Source of the DNA: Gemmatimonas sp. UBA7669
GTDB taxonomy: Bacteria > Gemmatimonadota > Gemmatimonadetes > Gemmatimonadales > Gemmatimonadaceae
Direction: 5' to 3'
NCBI RefSeq assembly: GCF_002483225.1
Contig: NZ_DLHL01000027.1
Coordinates: 62,001 to 126,000, forward strand
DNA length: 64,000 nt
Shown piece by piece: positions 7,479 through 14,423 of this stretch; the first letter of the stretch is position 1; every line of letters begins with the position of its first letter. The notes under the pieces were generated by a model that was not told the origin of the DNA, ran no database searches, and worked only from the letters and a program-made list of their open reading frames with translations. A program made the translations under genes and the position numbers.

Positions 7479-8555
7479 TCAGTTGGACCCCGCACTCCCC
7501 GACGAAGCACGTGGCATGGCCGATGGTGCAGGCGTCGCTGTGCTATCGGTTGCCGCAGCGGCTGCGCTATCCGCCGGCAGCCCAAGCCCCGGGAAGGGTT
7601 TGCCGTTCCAGTCCGCACGACCCCAGAGGGCGGGGAAGTCCTTCGTCATCTGCGCACCGTAGAGCGGCTTGTACGCCCCGTTGTGGCAGGTGATGCACTG
7701 CGCCTTCGGTGCGTCACCCATGGCGCCCAAACGGACCGCGGGATACACGGGCTGCAGGGGAGCGAGGTAGTTCTGATTCACGTCACGCAGCATCATGATG
7801 CCGTGGTAGGCCTTCACGCGTGCCGGCGGAGCCTGGTTCCAGCTCGCGAACTGCCGTGAGTTGTGGCAGTAGGTGCAGTTCACGCCCAGCGACTTCGACT
7901 GCGAGATCATGAGCGCGTAGGTCCACTCCGTCTGCTTCACCGAGCTGCGGTTCTCGGGCGTGGGCGCGACGTTCTGCGTGATGACCCGCGCGCCGTTGCG
8001 ATCGAGATAGTGGCGCAGGTAGTCCGTCTGCTTGCTGTAGAACCACAGACCATTGGGCAACGGCTTGCCCATGTGGCAGGTGTAGCAGGTGACGCCGGTG
8101 TTGGCCACGTGCTGCTGGTACTGCCCGTTGATCTGCCGCGTCATCTGCAGCATGCGGCGCGCCACGAGCTTCGTGTAGAGCGGCGCCCCGTTGGGCAGGG
8201 TGTCGCTGGCCATGTTGGCCAGGTTGTGGCAGTAGGCGCAGTTGCCGGTGCCGGCCACCCAGGTGCTCATCGCAATCATCGTGCGGTTGAACTCCGCCAC
8301 ACTGATGTCGTTGAGCACCTGCACGTTCTTCCAGGGCAACGGGCCCGGCGGAGACTCACCGGCCGGAGGCGGCGGCGCCGGAATGTTGACGGTCGCGAAC
8401 TTGGCCTTGAGGTCACCGCGGTCATAGCCTTGCTCCATGGCGGTGCCGCGGTACCCGACCTGCACGCTGTCCGTCTTTCCGTCACCGCATGCCCCGACGA
8501 CCACGAGGGCGAGTGGAGCGACGCGCCGCATCGCCATAGCGCGAATCTTGATCAC
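7479..8555 (-). CDS. pufC: Photosynthetic reaction centre tetrahaem cytochrome c subunit
   Basis: 358 residues from a GTG at 8555 (an ATG at 8537 is the alternative). The GTG overlaps the pufM stop (GTGA) and has GGAGG about 9 nt upstream. Residues 1-23 form a lipoprotein signal with C23 as the lipidated cysteine (VVGAC). Four CxxCH haem sites are visible (CAYCH, CYTCH, CTYCH, CITCH), as in typical PufC. It donates electrons to the oxidised special pair on the periplasmic side. The C-terminus ends in an Ala/Asp/Ser/Thr tail of ~35 residues that is not part of the cytochrome core. Confidence 0.96.
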   Translation of the reverse strand: MIKIRAMAMRRVAPLALVVVGACGDGKTDSVQVGYRGTAMEQGYDRGDLKAKFATVNIPAPPPPAGESPPGPLPWKNVQVLNDISVAEFNRTMIAMSTWVAGTGNCAYCHNLANMASDTLPNGAPLYTKLVARRMLQMTRQINGQYQQHVANTGVTCYTCHMGKPLPNGLWFYSKQTDYLRHYLDRNGARVITQNVAPTPENRSSVKQTEWTYALMISQSKSLGVNCTYCHNSRQFASWNQAPPARVKAYHGIMMLRDVNQNYLAPLQPVYPAVRLGAMGDAPKAQCITCHNGAYKPLYGAQMTKDFPALWGRADWNGKPFPGLGLPADSAAAAATDSTATPAPSAMPRASSGSAGSN

Positions 8556-9700
8556 GGAGTGTTGCCTCCAGGAGGCGTCGTCGTGGCGGCTGCGGGCGTG
8601 GCCGCCGCCGTGGAATCCGTGCGCAGAGAGTCGGCCGACAGCGAGTCCGTCAGCATGGCGGCCGAGTCGGGCATCATGGCCGGCTGCGGCACCACGTAGG
8701 TGGGGAAGCTGTCCGGCGTCGTGCCCTGATACTGGCCGCGCAGGAACTCCTTCTGGTCGGGCGCAATCACGTTCTGGTCGGGATATGGCGCCACGAGGCC
8801 GTGCTTCACGCCCCAGAGGTACCAGTTGTCCACGACGGTGCCGGTGAGCAGGATGCCGATGCCACCCGTGAACGTGGTGAGTACGGCAAACCACCAGGCC
8901 CAGCGATGGATGGACTCCATCGTGGCGTTGAATCCCATGCACCAGCGCCAGAAGAGCATCGAGCGCTCGGCCGCGGTACCACGATCGGTGATCTGCTCAA
9001 TCTCGTTCTGACCACCCATGCGAGCCACGGCCAGGATGGTGGCGCCGTGCATCGCGAACAGCACGGCCGAGCCGTACAGGAACGCAATGGAGAGGGCGTG
9101 GAACGGATTGTAGTAGAGGTTCCCGTAGCGAATGGAGAATGCTGATGTCCAATCGAGGTGCGGGAAGAGACCGAACGGCACCATCTCGCTCCAGCTGCCG
9201 ACGAGCAACGGCTGGATGAAGAAGGTCAGGTACAGGAAGATGGCGCTGGCAAAGGCCCAGGGCAGGTGCGTGCCCATCTGCAGGGCGCGAGCCCGGCGAT
9301 AGACGCGGATCCACCAGAGGAAGATGCTGAGCGTCAGGAAGAAGCCGGCCATGAGATACCAGCCACCCTGATCAAGCGGCGGCAGGCGCAGCCCGTACTG
9401 CGGTGGCGGGGGCTCGAGCGCCAACCACGGGAGCTGGCGGACAAACTCCACCGGATCCCAGCCCACCGACCGCCACATGTTGAGCCCGATGATCTCGAAC
9501 GCAATGAAGCCGAAGATCAGCGAGAGAATGCCGGCCCAGCCAAGATAGATCGGACCGATCTGCGCATCGCCGAACTTGCCGGCGAGCGAGTTGAAGAAAC
9601 CGGTCCCATATCGCTGGCCCGTGGATTCGTCGATCGGGATGCCCGGATCGGGCACCGTACGAATCTGGACGCGAGTGAAGAGGTTCTGATATTCAAGCAC
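8552..9700 (-). CDS. pufM: Photosynthetic reaction centre M subunit
   Basis: 382 residues, whereas family members are usually ~305-325. The core aligns throughout with PufM: MLEYQNLFTRVQ, FGDAQIGPIYLG, the special-pair region NPFHALSIAFLYGSA, RGTAAERS and the iron/quinone-binding IHRWAWW. Five transmembrane helices place the C-terminus in the periplasm. After VDNWYLWGVKHGL comes an extra ~70-residue tail that ends in Ser/Ala/Asp/Thr/Pro-rich sequence. It is followed directly by pufC with overlapping codons and preceded by pufL at 12 nt. Confidence 0.97.
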   Translation of the reverse strand: MLEYQNLFTRVQIRTVPDPGIPIDESTGQRYGTGFFNSLAGKFGDAQIGPIYLGWAGILSLIFGFIAFEIIGLNMWRSVGWDPVEFVRQLPWLALEPPPPQYGLRLPPLDQGGWYLMAGFFLTLSIFLWWIRVYRRARALQMGTHLPWAFASAIFLYLTFFIQPLLVGSWSEMVPFGLFPHLDWTSAFSIRYGNLYYNPFHALSIAFLYGSAVLFAMHGATILAVARMGGQNEIEQITDRGTAAERSMLFWRWCMGFNATMESIHRWAWWFAVLTTFTGGIGILLTGTVVDNWYLWGVKHGLVAPYPDQNVIAPDQKEFLRGQYQGTTPDSFPTYVVPQPAMMPDSAAMLTDSLSADSLRTDSTAAATPAAATTTPPGGNTP

Positions 9701-9712
9701 GGTGTCGGCGCC

Positions 9713-10537
9713 TCACTTCCAGATGGGAAGGTTGAGCCACCAGTTCCACCACTCGGGCCAGCCCTTTGCCCAAAACGGGCCAGAGATGACGATGCAGATG
9801 GCACTCCACACCGCCGCGCCGACCGCGAGGAACAGGCCGAGACGGTGAATGCCGATGGCACCGATCGAGTAGCCGACCAGGTCGCGGAAGAAGACGTTCT
9901 CCTGTTCACTCGTGCCCACGGGAGTGCCCTTGGGCGGGTTGGTCACCGAGAGAATGAGTGACCCATGCATCGCGAGTGCGAGGCAGTTGGTGAAGAAGAA
10001 CGTCACGGCGATCATGTGCGCCGGATTGTAGTGGAAGTGGAGGTACTGGTACCCCACGTTCGACACCCAATCGAGGTGCGAGAAGATGCCGTAGGGGAAG
10101 CCGTGCCCCCAGGCTCCCAGCAACAGCGGACGAACCACAACAAGCGTCACATAGGCCAGGACTGCGCCGCCGTACGCCCAGGGAATGTGCATGCCCATGC
10201 CGAGCTTGCGGGAGATCTCAGCCTGTCGCAGCGCCCAGGACCCGAATGCACCGACGGCACACATGGTGATGATTTGCCACAATCCCCCTTCACGGAGCGG
10301 GGCGAGCCCCAAGCCGTACTTGAGGTCGGGCGGCGCAATGTTGATCTGCCACAGGTTCCACGTGGGGCCCATGGCCGCGCCCCACACGCAGAGCAGCGTG
10401 CCGAGGGTGGCGAAAAAGATCGTCGTGACGCCAAAAAAGCCGACGTAGAACGGACCGAACCAGAAATCAAACAGATCTCCGCCGATCAGCGTGCCACCAC
10501 GGACACGGTACTTCTTTTCGAAGCTCAGCATCGCCAT
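9713..10537 (-). CDS. pufL: Photosynthetic reaction centre L subunit
   Basis: 274 residues, a normal PufL length. The start ATG at 10537 has GGAG about 9 nt upstream (10531 is an in-frame alternative). Conserved features include LSFEKKYRVRGGTLIGGDLFDFW, the HLDWVSNVGYQY helix with special-pair residues, the quinone-site region NPAHMIAVTFFFT, and IGAIGIHRLGLF. With PufM it forms the pigment-binding heterodimer. The stop is 12 nt before pufM. An intercistronic hairpin precedes it. Confidence 0.97.
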   Translation of the reverse strand: MAMLSFEKKYRVRGGTLIGGDLFDFWFGPFYVGFFGVTTIFFATLGTLLCVWGAAMGPTWNLWQINIAPPDLKYGLGLAPLREGGLWQIITMCAVGAFGSWALRQAEISRKLGMGMHIPWAYGGAVLAYVTLVVVRPLLLGAWGHGFPYGIFSHLDWVSNVGYQYLHFHYNPAHMIAVTFFFTNCLALAMHGSLILSVTNPPKGTPVGTSEQENVFFRDLVGYSIGAIGIHRLGLFLAVGAAVWSAICIVISGPFWAKGWPEWWNWWLNLPIWK

Positions 10538-10623
10538 GGGCGATATCTCCGGACGCGCAGAGAGGAGGCTGCGGGGGGGAAGTTCCAGCACCAACGCGAA
10601 AGGCAGGGTCCTGCGGCGAGTCT

Positions 10624-10668
10624 GCCGGGGCTGGCGTCGCACTGACACGTGCGAGGCGCCAGCCCGGC
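10624..10668 (-). other. Intercistronic hairpin between pufA and pufL
   Basis: Arms 10624-10642 and 10649-10668 are nearly complementary (GCCGGGGCTGGCGTCGCAC against GTGCGAGGCGCCAGCCCGGC, with one small bulge), separated by about 6 nt. In Rhodobacter puf operons, hairpins at this exact position protect the pufBA message from 3' decay and set the high antenna to reaction-centre ratio. The same role is inferred here from position and structure. Confidence 0.7.
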
Positions 10669-10684
10669 AACGACGCGCAACGTG

Positions 10685-10900
10685 TTATCGGCCGGGCGGC
10701 AGAGGCGACATTTCTGCCGCGCTTGCCGGAGCCGATGCCCCGACGGGCGCCTGGTCAGCAGGCAGGGTACCGTTCTCGATCCACGAATACCGTTGCGAGC
10801 TGAGCAGGATGAAGTGAATGACCAGCGCCAGCACCGCCAGAAAGCCAACCATGGCCACCATGACGCGCCGCGGGTCAAACATCAACCAAATGCGGTGCAT
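10685..10900 (-). CDS. pufA: LH1 antenna alpha polypeptide
   Basis: 71 residues. The first ~40 match LH1-alpha closely: MHRIWLMFDPRRV, one transmembrane helix with the bacteriochlorophyll ligand H29 in ALVIH, and FILLSSQRYSW (W40) on the periplasmic side. The C-terminal ~30 residues are an Ala/Pro/Ser-rich extension. Alpha chains are often trimmed after translation, so this tail may be removed or may contact other periplasmic parts. It lies directly upstream of pufL after a hairpin. Confidence 0.95.
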   Translation of the reverse strand: MHRIWLMFDPRRVMVAMVGFLAVLALVIHFILLSSQRYSWIENGTLPADQAPVGASAPASAAEMSPLPPGR

Positions 10901-10942
10901 ACGACGTTGTCCTCAAAGAAGAGTTGAAGCCCTTCCACCGTA

Positions 10943-10957
10943 CCCGGAGAGTCCGGG
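10943..10957 (-). other. Short hairpin between the two antenna alpha genes
   Basis: CCCGGA-GAG-TCCGGG, a perfect 6-bp stem with a 3-nt loop, sits in the 86-nt gap between the alpha gene ending at 10987 and pufA starting at 10900. It could tune the ratio of upstream to downstream message. No other feature is seen in the gap. Confidence 0.4.
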
Positions 10958-10986
10958 CACGCGACGTGGGTAGGCTGACGTGTGGG

Positions 10987-11157
10987 TCAGCGTACCGACG
11001 CCGGAGGTGCCTTTGCCGCGTACTCCATCTTCTTGTACTTCGGCCAACCGGTGATGCTGTACGCCCATACGTGAATGATGAGCGCCAGACACGCGAGGAA
11101 TGCCCCGAGGGCACCCATGATCACCTGTGGATCGTTACCAACCCAGATTCTGTGCAT
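10987..11157 (-). CDS. Second antenna alpha polypeptide, LH2-like
   Basis: 56 residues, found by reading the - strand directly. It begins MHRIWVGNDPQVI, has one transmembrane helix with H29 in ALIIH as bacteriochlorophyll ligand, then WAYSITGWPKYKK and a basic tail. It resembles pufA at the N-terminus, but after the His it lacks the LH1 ILLS...RxxW pattern and looks more like LH2 alpha chains (aromatic then proline). It lies 27 nt after pufB and 86 nt before pufA. A likely role is alpha subunit of a peripheral ring (called LHh in G. phototrophica). Which ring it belongs to is inference. Confidence 0.88.
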   Translation of the reverse strand: MHRIWVGNDPQVIMGALGAFLACLALIIHVWAYSITGWPKYKKMEYAAKAPPASVR

Positions 11158-11184
11158 GTGTTCTCCAGCCTGAGAATCAGAGGG

Positions 11185-11319
11185 TTAGAACCACGGGCGC
11201 CACATCCACGCCAGGAAGTGTGCCGCTGCTGCCACCACGATGTAGCCCATGGTGCCGGTGACGAAGTAGCCATGAAAGCGCCGCGCTTCGTCTTCCGTCA
11301 TTCCGTCCTTATCGGACAT
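11185..11319 (-). CDS. pufB: Light-harvesting antenna beta polypeptide
   Basis: 44 residues, read directly from the - strand. The start ATG at 11319 has GGAGG about 6 nt upstream. The sequence MSDKDGMTEDEARRFHGYF, followed by a transmembrane helix with H34 as bacteriochlorophyll ligand and the WMWRPWF end, is typical of LH1 beta (H16 is the second conserved His). It is the first gene of the puf operon, and the only beta gene found here to pair with two alpha genes. Confidence 0.95.
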   Translation of the reverse strand: MSDKDGMTEDEARRFHGYFVTGTMGYIVVAAAAHFLAWMWRPWF

Positions 11320-11411
11320 CTCTGCCTCCGGGGAATGTTTCGGTGCGCCGCGCACGTCCCGCGCGGCTGGGATGCCGGCCCGCTATCGGGCAGCGACTTG
11401 GTAGGATGAAG

Positions 11412-11455
11412 TGTAAAGTGTTCCTTACGGTTCCGGGCGTCAAGCACGATTTACG
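11412..11455. promoter_or_regulatory. Candidate puf/bchO regulatory region with two degenerate PpsR/CrtJ-type boxes
   Basis: Site 1 is TGT-N12-ACG at 11412-11429, a palindrome TGTAA/TTACG one base from the consensus TGT-N12-ACA. Site 2 is CGT-N12-ACG at 11438-11455. They are 26 bp apart between divergent pufB and bchO. On the - strand, site 2 contains TTGACG (11443-11438), which could serve as a puf -35 element, and site 1 covers the region where the -10 would lie. The sites are weaker than the perfect pair at 19.2 kb. Confidence 0.5.
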
Positions 11456-11509
11456 CTTTTCGCGCAACTTTCTTTCGCTGAGCCGTGTTTTGCCCACCTT
11501 TGAGGCCTT

Positions 11510-12580
11510 GTGACCGGTCCCCTTCCCCCCGAAATCGCTCCACCAGCCGATTGGCCGCTCCGGGACGCCTCGCAGTTCGTGCTCACCGAGCGTTGGCGCT
11601 GGCACGTCCAGCGCCTGGGCGCCGACCCCCGAACGGCGCCATGGCTGCTCCTGCTGCATGGCACCGGAGGCAGCACACACGAGTGGGCCGATGTCGCGCG
11701 TGCGCTCGCCCCACATGCCCACGTGCTGCTCTGCGATCTGCCGGGACATGGCTTCACGACACCGCGGCACTCCGATGAGGCCATGGTGTCGCAGGGCTCA
11801 CCCTATTCGCTCGTCGGCATGACGAATGCGTTGTGCGAGCTGCTTGGGCAGCTGACGCGGGGGGCCGAGGCTTCCGTGCCGCCTCACGCTCCACCGCTGC
11901 TCCATGTGGCAGGGCATTCGGCCGGCGCCGCCGTGGCGCTGCAGTTAGCGTTGCAGATGCCGTTGCCGACTGCATCGACCACACCGGCTGCGGCGCAGGG
12001 AGAGGCCGCTGCGTTCGATCAGGACGCGCCAACACCCTCATGCCACATTGCGGGCGTATTGGGCGTCAATCCGGCGCTGGTGCCACCACCGGCTGCGATG
12101 GTGCACGGCATCCTGCCATGGCTCGCGCCGCTCATGTCGTCGCCGGTGACGCGCGATATCCTGCATGCTGCGCAGCGCGGACTCTCGGGCGTGCCGGGAC
12201 TTGGCAGCATGCAGGAGGCGCTGGGGCACATGGCTCTCCACGCCATTCTCGACTCCACCGGGTCTTCCCTGTCTGAAACATCGCGCCAGGCCTACCGCCG
12301 ACTCTTCGCCGAACCGCGCCATGTCTGGTCGGCCATGCAGATGATGGCGCATTGGGGCCTGCCGGCACTCATGCCGAGGCTCGCCGACCTGCGCTGTCCG
12401 GTCACACTGCTTGTTGCGCGCGACGACCCGTGGATTCCCGTGCGCGCACTCGAGGCCCTGCATCGCCAGCATCCCGCATGGACGTGCCGTGAGACGACCG
12501 GCGGGCATCTGCTGCCGGAGACCAGCGCAGAGCTCGTAGCGCGCGTGATTGCCGAGCAGTGCTTTCGTACCAATCGATAA
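11510..12580 (+). CDS. bchO: Alpha/beta hydrolase BchO, magnesium chelatase-associated
   Basis: 356 residues from a GTG. An alpha/beta-hydrolase with LLLLHGTGGSTHEW (oxyanion region), the nucleophile elbow AGHSAGAAVAL, and an acid/His pair in the C-terminal part (VARDDPW, GGHLLPE). BchO occurs in photosynthesis gene clusters, usually near bchID. Its catalytic role is unproven, and it is thought to aid the Mg-chelatase step. Here it is divergent from puf. An insertion of ~30 Ala/Pro-rich residues in the middle makes it longer than many homologues. Confidence 0.87.
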   Translation: MTGPLPPEIAPPADWPLRDASQFVLTERWRWHVQRLGADPRTAPWLLLLHGTGGSTHEWADVARALAPHAHVLLCDLPGHGFTTPRHSDEAMVSQGSPYSLVGMTNALCELLGQLTRGAEASVPPHAPPLLHVAGHSAGAAVALQLALQMPLPTASTTPAAAQGEAAAFDQDAPTPSCHIAGVLGVNPALVPPPAAMVHGILPWLAPLMSSPVTRDILHAAQRGLSGVPGLGSMQEALGHMALHAILDSTGSSLSETSRQAYRRLFAEPRHVWSAMQMMAHWGLPALMPRLADLRCPVTLLVARDDPWIPVRALEALHRQHPAWTCRETTGGHLLPETSAELVARVIAEQCFRTNR

Positions 12581-12953
12581 CAGATCACGCAGAAAGGAGG
12601 ACGCAGAGTGCGCGGAGGCAGCACCTGAGAATTGTCACTTCTTGTTGTAGATCCGTGCCGTTTCCGCTCAATCCGCGTCATCCGCGACAAGGCAGTTCAA
12701 CCCCGACCGCCAATCTCTGCGAACTCAGCGGTTCTCCGGATGTTCTCTGCGTAAGCTGTTGGCCAACCGGCGGCTGCATTGAGGCAAGGCCCCACGCGCC
12801 GTACCAGCGGCCAATCCAGTCAACAACCTTGTCGCGGATGGCACGGATTGAACGGAAACGACACGGATGAACAGCCACGACATCCTGTCGTTTCCGTTCA
12901 AATCCGTGTCGTCCGTGGTAATCAGTTCACCGCGTTCGCGGCGACGGGCCAAG
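12581..12953. repeat. Intergenic region with modular dispersed repeat (copy 1) and terminator-like inverted repeat
   Basis: 373 bp without a gene between convergent bchO and bchZ. About 12587-12617 carries a CGCAGA-rich module, 12650-12700 an ATCCGCG-rich module, and 12712-12765 a CTCTGCG-rich module in inverted sense. The same modules occur near 23.4 and 56.5 kb. In addition, 12842-12863 and 12886-12908 form a ~22-bp inverted repeat with a single-base bulge (CACGGATTGAACGGAAACG and its complement), a good candidate bidirectional terminator. Confidence 0.7.
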
Positions 12954-14411
12954 TCAGCGCGCCACACCCTGCAACGCGCGGCGACTGGCCAGCACGTGGT
13001 CACGCGTGACGAGCGTGTCGCCCAGCTCGCGCGCGTCGGCTTCGGCTGCATCACGCAGCCGCTTGGCCGCCGAAATGCGGATGAGGATGGGGAAACTCTC
13101 ACAGATCTCGTCAAACAACGCCTTGGCGTCATCGTCCCACGGCAGCTCCTGATGCAGGCGCGAGGGCGTGGCGTCGATCTTGTCCATCTCCGTGCCCAGC
13201 GGGAGAATGTGAAACAGCGCATCGAAGAGCTGGTTGCACACTTCCTGGATCAGATACGTGGCGCCGCTGTAGCCCATGAACGGCGTGCCCACATGGCGGC
13301 GGATAATCGCCCCCGGGAACGAGGCCGGGACGTACATGGTGCGTGCGCCGCACTCGGCCGCATACATGCGCTCGTTGTAGCTGCCGAACAGCACGAGGGG
13401 CGGCGTGGTGCGAATCGCCTCACGCACCGCGGCATTGTCCGGTTTGACGCCGGGGCGGCGCGCAAACGAGAAGGTGCAGGGCAGCCCCATCTCCGTCTCG
13501 AGAAAATGCCGCACACCGCGCGCATACGTCTCGTTGGCCACGATGGCGAAGCTGGCCGTGCCGAAGAAGTCCTGTGTGACCGAGCGCCAGAGATCCCACA
13601 CCGGCTTGATGGTCGTGTGCTTCTCGCGCTCAATGAATGGCTCGGGGTCGAGCCCCAGGAGTTCGCCCAGCGAACGCAGAAAGCGGGTCGTGCTGTGCAG
13701 GCCAATGGGCGCCTGCAGATACGGCACGTCGAGGTCTTCGCACAGCATGCGGCCAAACTCGCGATACATGCAGATGTTGACGTCCGCATCGACCAGTCGC
13801 GGAACGTCCTGCATGTGGCTACCCAGCGGGAAGACCATGTTGATCTCGGCGCCGATGCCTTCAACCAGACGACGGATCTCGTGCAGATCGCTGGCGGTGT
13901 TGAAGTAACCGTAGATGGGGCCGATGATGTTGACCCGGGGCTTGTCGCCCGGCTGCTTCTCGCGGCGTTTGGGTCGCACGCCCTTCTTGAGACCGTATTC
14001 CGTCCACAGCCAGTACATGGCGCGATTGGCGGCCTGCCACTGATCCTCGTCGATGGTGCGGGGCAAGAAGCGCTGAATGCCGGTGCCTTCGGGCGTTACA
14101 CCGCCACCGATCATTTCGGCGATCGAGCCCGTGACCACCACAGAGGGCAGCTCAGGGTCGAGTGTGCTGTGCGCGCGTTTCATCGCGCCTTCCGTGCCGT
14201 GCTGTCCCAGCTCTTCTTCACCCAGCCCGGTGACGACAATGGGCAACTCGTGCGGAGGCAGGCCATCGGTGTAGTGCAGCACCGAGGTGACCGGCAGGTT
14301 CTCGCAGCCCACCGGACCGTCGATGACGACCTGCAGGCCCTTGATGGCCGTGAACACGTACACAGCGCCCCAATAGCCACCGGCACGATCGAGATCGAGA
14401 ATGAGCGTCAT
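12954..14411 (-). CDS. bchZ: Chlorophyllide a reductase subunit Z
   Basis: 485 residues, NifK/BchB-like. The N-terminus MTLILDLDRAGGYWGAVYVF, the VIDGPVGCENLP cysteine motif and the C-terminal light-independent-reductase helical tail (RISAAKRLRDAAEADAREL) identify BchZ. With BchY it forms the catalytic heterotetramer that reduces ring B (C7=C8) of chlorophyllide, fed by BchX. It is the last gene of the crtF-bchCXYZ operon and starts 12 nt after bchY. Confidence 0.97.
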   Translation of the reverse strand: MTLILDLDRAGGYWGAVYVFTAIKGLQVVIDGPVGCENLPVTSVLHYTDGLPPHELPIVVTGLGEEELGQHGTEGAMKRAHSTLDPELPSVVVTGSIAEMIGGGVTPEGTGIQRFLPRTIDEDQWQAANRAMYWLWTEYGLKKGVRPKRREKQPGDKPRVNIIGPIYGYFNTASDLHEIRRLVEGIGAEINMVFPLGSHMQDVPRLVDADVNICMYREFGRMLCEDLDVPYLQAPIGLHSTTRFLRSLGELLGLDPEPFIEREKHTTIKPVWDLWRSVTQDFFGTASFAIVANETYARGVRHFLETEMGLPCTFSFARRPGVKPDNAAVREAIRTTPPLVLFGSYNERMYAAECGARTMYVPASFPGAIIRRHVGTPFMGYSGATYLIQEVCNQLFDALFHILPLGTEMDKIDATPSRLHQELPWDDDAKALFDEICESFPILIRISAAKRLRDAAEADARELGDTLVTRDHVLASRRALQGVAR

Positions 14412-14423
14412 ATGTTCACGTCC

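Noticed and set aside
10901..10986. A second antenna beta gene between the two alpha genes
   Set aside because: No open frame with a beta-type His motif is present in this 86-nt gap or in the 10538-10684 gap.
7479..11319. pufQ or pufX genes in the puf operon
   Set aside because: There is no open frame between the promoter region and pufB or after pufC that could encode them.
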